Source of the DNA: Flavobacteriaceae bacterium
Lineage (GTDB): Bacteria; Bacteroidota; Bacteroidia; Flavobacteriales; Flavobacteriaceae
Reading direction: 5' to 3'
Assembly (NCBI GenBank): GCA_029253805.1
Contig: JAQWYU010000115.1
Span: 1-9,308, forward strand
Length of the DNA stretch: 9,308 nucleotides
Shown here: positions 5,483 to 9,308 of the stretch, one piece after another
Position numbering within the stretch: position 1 is the first letter of the stretch
Layout: every line of letters starts with the position of its first letter
Notes under the pieces: generated by a model
The model's database searches: none
Seen by the model: only the letters and a program-made list of their open reading frames with translations
What the model was told of the DNA's origin: nothing
Translations under genes and position numbers: made by a program

Positions 5483-6409
5483 ATGAGCATACTTTTAGAA
5501 ACTAAGGAAGTTTCAAAACACTTTGGAGAATATCAGGCTTTGAATGCAGTCTCAATTCAAATACCAAAAAATAATATTTTTGGCCTCTTAGGTCCTAATG
5601 GTGCAGGGAAAACCACCCTGATTAGAATTATCAATCAAATAACAATGCCAGATACAGGTTCAGTTTATCTGGATGGAGAACTCATAAAGCCTCACCATGT
5701 ACAATATATTGGATACCTTCCTGAAGAACGAGGTTTATATAAATCAATGAAAGTTGGTGAGCAAGCTCTATACTTGGCACAACTTAAGGGGATGTCTTAC
5801 TCAGAAGCTAAAAAACGATTACACTATTGGTTTGATAAATTTGAGATTGGACATTGGTGGGACAAAAAAATTGATCAGCTTTCTAAGGGTATGGCTCAGA
5901 AAGTTCAATTTATAGTCACTGTATTGCATCAACCCAAATTATTAATTTTTGACGAGCCTTTTTCTGGATTTGATCCAATTAATGCCAATCTAATAAAAGA
6001 TGAAATATTAAAGCTTAGGGATGAAGGTTCAACTATTATATTTTCAACTCATCGAATGGAGTCCGTTGAAGAGCTGTGTGATGACATAGCATTAATTCAT
6101 GAATCCAAAAAAATATTAGAGGGTAAGCTTGATGACATCAAACGTGAATATAAAACAAATACCTTTGAGGTAGGATTAATGACTGAGCGTTCTGAAGTTT
6201 TAAAACAATATATAGCTGCGAAATTTAAAGTTTCATCTGCCAATTTTAAATCGTTGAATAACGATTTAAAACTTAACATATCTTTGGGTGCAAATCAAAC
6301 TCCAAACGATTTATTAGCGTTTTTAACAGCTAAATCCCAAGTGCTTCATTTTAAGGAGTTAATTCCAAATGCTAGCGATATTTTTATTCAAACAATTAAA
6401 AATAATTGA
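5483..6409 (+). CDS. ABC transporter ATP-binding protein (NatA-like)
   Basis: A 308-aa ATPase subunit of an export-type ABC transporter, peripheral on the cytoplasmic face and paired with the permease 2 bp downstream. Motifs in order: Walker A GPNGAGKTT (37-45); a Q-loop region reading YLPEERGLY (78-86), where Glu81 stands in the usual Gln position; a divergent signature LSKGMAQK (133-140) in place of LSGGQ; Walker B LLIFDEP (153-159) with catalytic Glu158; D-loop SGFD (161-164); and switch His190. The LPEERGLY and LSKGM variants are, to my knowledge, normal in the NatA-like group. The C-terminal 85 residues form the accessory DUF4162-like domain typical of that group. Substrate cannot be read from the sequence: sodium, drug or antimicrobial-peptide export are all possible. 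It is probably the first gene of a three-gene operon. Confidence 0.93.
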   Translation: MSILLETKEVSKHFGEYQALNAVSIQIPKNNIFGLLGPNGAGKTTLIRIINQITMPDTGSVYLDGELIKPHHVQYIGYLPEERGLYKSMKVGEQALYLAQLKGMSYSEAKKRLHYWFDKFEIGHWWDKKIDQLSKGMAQKVQFIVTVLHQPKLLIFDEPFSGFDPINANLIKDEILKLRDEGSTIIFSTHRMESVEELCDDIALIHESKKILEGKLDDIKREYKTNTFEVGLMTERSEVLKQYIAAKFKVSSANFKSLNNDLKLNISLGANQTPNDLLAFLTAKSQVLHFKELIPNASDIFIQTIKNN

Positions 6410-6411
6410 TA

Positions 6412-7722
6412 ATGAATCATATTCCATTAATTATAAAACGCGAGTATTTATCAAAAGTTAGAAAAAAGTCATTCATAATAATGACTATTTTATCTCCATT
6501 TATTCTCGCAGCCGTTCCATTAATAATAGGTTATTTGACAACCCTTAACGAAGATACAGTCAAATCTATTTATATTTTAGATGAATCAGATTTTTTATCC
6601 GATTCTTTCCAGTCAAATGATCAAACTGTTTATACTAAGCTTGTTGAGATTGATTTAGAATCGGCGAAAATATTAGCAAATCAAGAACAAGCCGACGGCC
6701 TAATTTATATCCCCAATAACTCTTTAGAATATGTTGCCGACCTTATTAAATTCTACTCAGAGGAATCACCATCACTATCATTCATATCATCCTTAGAATA
6801 TAAAATTGAAAATAAGTTATCTGAGTTAAAATTACAAAATGAAGGAATTGATTTATCCTTAATAGATGCTTCTAAAATTAATGTTTCTATAAATCAAGAA
6901 TCGTTTGAAGGAGTTAAGACTTCCAAAACGGGTAGTATTATGAAGCTTGGTTTTGGAACATTTTCAGGTTTACTTTTATTTATGTTCATAATGATTTATG
7001 GAGGTATGGTAATGCGTAGTGTTATTGAAGAGAAAACTAGTCGTGTCATTGAAGTGATTATTTCCTCGGTAAAGCCCATTCAGTTAATGATGGGTAAAAT
7101 TGTTGGAACCTCTCTAGTAGCAGTTACACAAGTAATTATTTGGGCTGTTTTGGGTTTTATTTTTTTTATGGCACTGACTACTTTTTTCGGAGTAGATCTT
7201 GGTGCTGCTCAGTCTTCCCAACAAACTCAAGTTACTGAAGCATTATCCAGTCCTAACATAGGAGATGAAATCAAAACTATTTTTAATGAATTTAGTAACT
7301 TACCTATAACAAACCTTCTTCTAGCATTCCTCTTATATTTCATAGGTGGCTATTTGTTATACACCTCTTTGTTTGCTGCCATTGGGGCAGCAGTTGATAA
7401 TGAAACAGATTCACAGCAGTTTATGTTGCCAATAATGATTCCACTGATTTTAGCAATATATGTTGGAGGGCCTTCGGTTGTTGATGCCCCACATGGAACT
7501 GTTTGTACAGTTTTATCTTACATACCTTTCACATCCCCTGTGGTGATGTTAATGCGTATTCCTTTTGGCGTCCCGATTTGGCAGCAGTTGCTATCATTTT
7601 CGATCCTCATAGTAACGTTTATGTTTACTGTTTGGTTTGCAGCTAAAATATACCGCATTGGAATTTTAATGTACGGTAAAAAGCCATCTTACAAAGACCT
7701 TTATAAGTGGTTGAAATATTAA
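6412..7722 (+). CDS. ABC-2 type transporter permease (NatB-like)
   Basis: A 436-aa inner-membrane permease. Topology: one helix near the N-terminus (about 20-41); a large extracytoplasmic domain (about 42-178); then several helices at about 181-201, 231-258, 301-327, 337-353 and 391-411. The cytoplasmic segment after the second helix, VIEEKTSRVIEVIISSVKP (204-222), is the hallmark of NatB/YhaP-like ABC-2 permeases. I chose the ATG at 6412, 2 bp after the ATPase stop, over the upstream in-frame TTG at 6406, which overlaps that stop; the ATG gives the usual MNxxxLIIKREY beginning. Tight spacing shows co-expression and presumably co-assembly as a two-subunit exporter. A sigma-54-type response regulator follows 38 bp downstream. 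The transported substrate is unknown; NatAB of Bacillus exports sodium, but that cannot be transferred with confidence. Confidence 0.92.
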   Translation: MNHIPLIIKREYLSKVRKKSFIIMTILSPFILAAVPLIIGYLTTLNEDTVKSIYILDESDFLSDSFQSNDQTVYTKLVEIDLESAKILANQEQADGLIYIPNNSLEYVADLIKFYSEESPSLSFISSLEYKIENKLSELKLQNEGIDLSLIDASKINVSINQESFEGVKTSKTGSIMKLGFGTFSGLLLFMFIMIYGGMVMRSVIEEKTSRVIEVIISSVKPIQLMMGKIVGTSLVAVTQVIIWAVLGFIFFMALTTFFGVDLGAAQSSQQTQVTEALSSPNIGDEIKTIFNEFSNLPITNLLLAFLLYFIGGYLLYTSLFAAIGAAVDNETDSQQFMLPIMIPLILAIYVGGPSVVDAPHGTVCTVLSYIPFTSPVVMLMRIPFGVPIWQQLLSFSILIVTFMFTVWFAAKIYRIGILMYGKKPSYKDLYKWLKY

Positions 7723-7760
7723 TTTTATTGTTACATTGCTTTCAAATAAACTATAACAAA

Positions 7761-8924
7761 ATGCCCAAAATATTAATCATTGAAGACGAAGCATCAATCC
7801 GGCGTGTATTAGTAAAAATACTAACGGAAGAAAACACAAAATATGAAGTTTTTGAAGCTGAAGATGGTTTAATTGGTACAGAAATGATTAAGAACGCAGA
7901 TTTTGATCTAGTTTTGTGCGATATTAAAATGCCAAAAATGGATGGTGTTGAAGTACTTGAAGCTGTGAAAAAAATTAAACCTGAGATTCCAATGGTGATG
8001 ATTTCGGGGCATGGAGATTTAGATACGGCAGTGAATACCATGCGGATGGGAGCCTTTGATTATATCTCCAAACCTCCTGACTTAAATCGGCTATTAAACA
8101 CTATTAGAAACGCCCTAGATAAAAAACAACTAGTGGTGGAAAATAAGCGTCTTAAAACAAAAGTTAGCAAGCAATTTGAAATGATTGGAGATAGTCCAGC
8201 TATAGAGACTATAAAATCTATAATTGATAAGGTAGCTCCTACCGAAGCACGGGTTTTAATTACTGGGCCTAATGGAACAGGAAAAGAATTAGTTGCTCAT
8301 TGGTTACATCAAAAAAGTAATCGTTCAGATGGACCAATGATTGAAGTTAATTGCGCTGCAATTCCTAGTGAGCTGATTGAAAGTGAATTATTTGGCCACA
8401 TCAAAGGAGCCTTTACTAGCGCGCACAAAGACCGTACCGGTAAGTTTGAAGCTGCCAATATGGGTACTATTTTCTTAGACGAAATTGGTGATATGAGTTT
8501 GTCTGCGCAAGCTAAGGTTTTGAGAGCACTTCAGGAGAGTCGCATTCAGCGAGTTGGCAATGATAAAGATATTAAGGTCAATGTACGTGTTATTGCAGCC
8601 ACCAATAAAAATCTTAAAAAAGAAATATTAGAAGGTCGTTTTCGACAAGACTTGTATCATAGATTGGCGGTAATTCTTATTGAAGTACCTTCCTTAAATG
8701 ATCGTAGGGATGATATTCCAATGTTAGTAAATCATTTTTCTAATCAAATAGCTGCTGAACAAGGGAATTCTAAAAAGAGTTTTTCTTCAGAAGCATTATC
8801 TTTGCTTAAATCTTACGATTGGACTGGTAATATCAGAGAATTAAGAAATGTAGTTGAACGACTCATAATACTTGGAGAATCTGAAGTAACAGCATCTGAT
8901 GTGACATCATTTGTCAGTAAATAG
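7761..8924 (+). CDS. Sigma-54-type response regulator lacking a DNA-binding domain
   Basis: A 387-aa NtrC-class protein with a receiver domain (1-120) and an AAA+ sigma-54-interaction domain (about 140-370). The receiver is complete: acidic E8/D9, phospho-acceptor Asp54 in CDIKMPKMDG, Ser82 and Lys104. The AAA+ domain has Walker A GPNGTGKE (169-176), a sigma-54 contact loop GAFTSA (216-221, canonical GAFTGA), Walker B IFLDE (237-241), the arginine-finger stretch RFRQDLYHRL (293-302) and sensor II GNIRELRN (356-363). It ends about 25 residues later without a Fis-type helix-turn-helix. Only 70 bp separate it from the next gene, so no frameshifted domain is hidden downstream. The ATG at 7761 gives the standard MPKILIIEDE start; an in-frame ATG at 7707 would add 18 atypical residues and overlap the permease. 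The gene lies 38 bp after the ABC genes, probably in one operon. No sensor kinase is in the window. Confidence 0.93.
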   Translation: MPKILIIEDEASIRRVLVKILTEENTKYEVFEAEDGLIGTEMIKNADFDLVLCDIKMPKMDGVEVLEAVKKIKPEIPMVMISGHGDLDTAVNTMRMGAFDYISKPPDLNRLLNTIRNALDKKQLVVENKRLKTKVSKQFEMIGDSPAIETIKSIIDKVAPTEARVLITGPNGTGKELVAHWLHQKSNRSDGPMIEVNCAAIPSELIESELFGHIKGAFTSAHKDRTGKFEAANMGTIFLDEIGDMSLSAQAKVLRALQESRIQRVGNDKDIKVNVRVIAATNKNLKKEILEGRFRQDLYHRLAVILIEVPSLNDRRDDIPMLVNHFSNQIAAEQGNSKKSFSSEALSLLKSYDWTGNIRELRNVVERLIILGESEVTASDVTSFVSK

Positions 8925-8944
8925 TGGAGTTTTATAATAATGTT

Positions 8945-8968
8945 AACGATTGTTCAACTTACATCGTT
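8945..8968. terminator. Weak hairpin after the response regulator gene
   Basis: Arms AACGAT (8945-8950) and ATCGTT (8963-8968) enclose a 12-base loop, and a short T-containing stretch (TAGTTTTA) follows. The site sits in the 70-bp gap between the regulator and the peptidase gene. The stem is short and the loop long, so this is a weak terminator candidate and could also be an operator for the peptidase gene. Confidence 0.3.
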
Positions 8969-8994
8969 TAGTTTTATCCAATAAATTCAATATT

Positions 8995-9308
8995 ATGAGA
9001 TATTTTATCATTGTAACGTTTTGTTTTTTTGGTTTCATTTCATCAGCTCAATCTGATGCCGATTATATAAAAGAAATATACAAAAACGCTTTGACCGATG
9101 GTCATAGTTATGAGTGGCTAGATTATTTGTCTAATGAAATTGGTGGCCGTTTGTCGGGTTCTTTAAATGCCGAATATGCTGTAGAGTACACCAAATCTGA
9201 ATTAAAAAAACTAGGACTTGACCGTGTTTGGCTTCAACCAGTTATGGTCCCAAAATGGGTTCGTGGAAATCCTGAATTTGGATATATAGAAACATCTCCT
9301 GGTAAAAC
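8995..9308 (+). CDS. Secreted M28-family metallopeptidase, N-terminal fragment
   Basis: The first 104 codons are visible and the gene runs off the window end. Residues 1-18 are a clear signal peptide (MRYF, hydrophobic core, SSA|Q cleavage), so the protein is exported. The following part, DGHSYEWLDYLSNEIGGRLSGS then NAEYAVEYTKSELKKLGLDRVWLQ, matches the start of M28 aminopeptidase / carboxypeptidase Q-like proteins. In that family a helical segment with 'IGGRLSGS' precedes the zinc-binding domain. The metal ligands lie beyond the window, so catalysis cannot be checked. Family knowledge: these are di-zinc exopeptidases that release amino acids from peptides in the periplasm or outside the cell. 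The ATG at 8995 is the natural start because the signal peptide begins there. A 70-bp gap with a weak hairpin separates it from the regulator, so it may be a separate transcript. Confidence 0.82.
   Translation, partial: MRYFIIVTFCFFGFISSAQSDADYIKEIYKNALTDGHSYEWLDYLSNEIGGRLSGSLNAEYAVEYTKSELKKLGLDRVWLQPVMVPKWVRGNPEFGYIETSPGK

Noticed and set aside
6406..6411. TTG start for the permease overlapping the ATPase stop
   Set aside because: An ATG six bases downstream at 6412 gives the family-typical N-terminus and normal spacing.
7707..7760. Longer N-terminus for the response regulator from ATG 7707
   Set aside because: It adds 18 residues unlike receiver domains and overlaps the permease end; MPKILIIEDE from 7761 is the standard start.
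7751..8041. Antisense ORF opposite the receiver domain (96 codons)
   Set aside because: It is a shadow of a well-conserved domain and has no features of its own.
8925..8994. Frameshifted HTH domain after the response regulator
   Set aside because: The 70-bp gap is too short for a Fis-type domain, and the next gene begins with its own signal peptide.

Overview
The window reads as chromosomal DNA from a member of the Bacteroidota, most likely a marine or environmental relative of the Flavobacteriaceae. It is strongly AT-rich, and its starts are preceded by A-rich sequence rather than Shine-Dalgarno motifs. A promoter-like element ahead of grpE fits the Bacteroidota TTTG / TAnnTTTG pattern. The DnaJ is the short two-CxxCxGxG form that I associate with flavobacteria. 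All of this comes from reading the sequence; no database search was run.

Layout: (1) 2-184, + strand, the 3' end of a TIGR01777/YfcH-like SDR protein (DUF1731 tail). (2) 345-2016, + strand, the heat-shock co-chaperone pair grpE-dnaJ, 31 bp apart, with a promoter candidate upstream. (3) 2053-4266, - strand, a secreted family-3 glycoside hydrolase, probably beta-xylosidase or beta-glucosidase, converging on dnaJ. (4) 4423-5064, + strand, a seven-helix hemolysin III/TrhA (PAQR) membrane protein. It converges with a 74-residue unknown at 5068-5292 on the - strand, with only 3 bp between the stops. (5) A 190-bp divergent spacer rich in inverted repeats. (6) 5483-8924, + strand, a probable three-gene operon: ABC ATPase, ABC-2/NatB-like permease and a sigma-54-type response regulator. 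(7) 8995 to the window end, + strand, the 5' part of a secreted M28-family peptidase.

How the genes work together: GrpE and DnaJ both serve the DnaK chaperone, whose gene is not in the window. The ATPase and permease form one exporter, and the regulator directly downstream may control it or merely share its transcript. No sensor kinase is present here. The GH3 enzyme stands alone, with no SusC/SusD or other carbohydrate genes beside it, so it is not part of a visible polysaccharide-utilisation locus. The GH3-TrhA-small gene block looks like a lineage-specific insertion between chaperone and transporter genes.

I found no clear new multi-gene system, mobile element, CRISPR array, tRNA or rRNA. 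The most interesting points are the response regulator, which has no DNA-binding domain and a GAFTSA loop in place of GAFTGA; the single-zinc-site DnaJ; the overlapping inverted repeats in the 5293-5482 spacer; and the small 74-aa protein. No intergenic stretch exceeds 190 bp.
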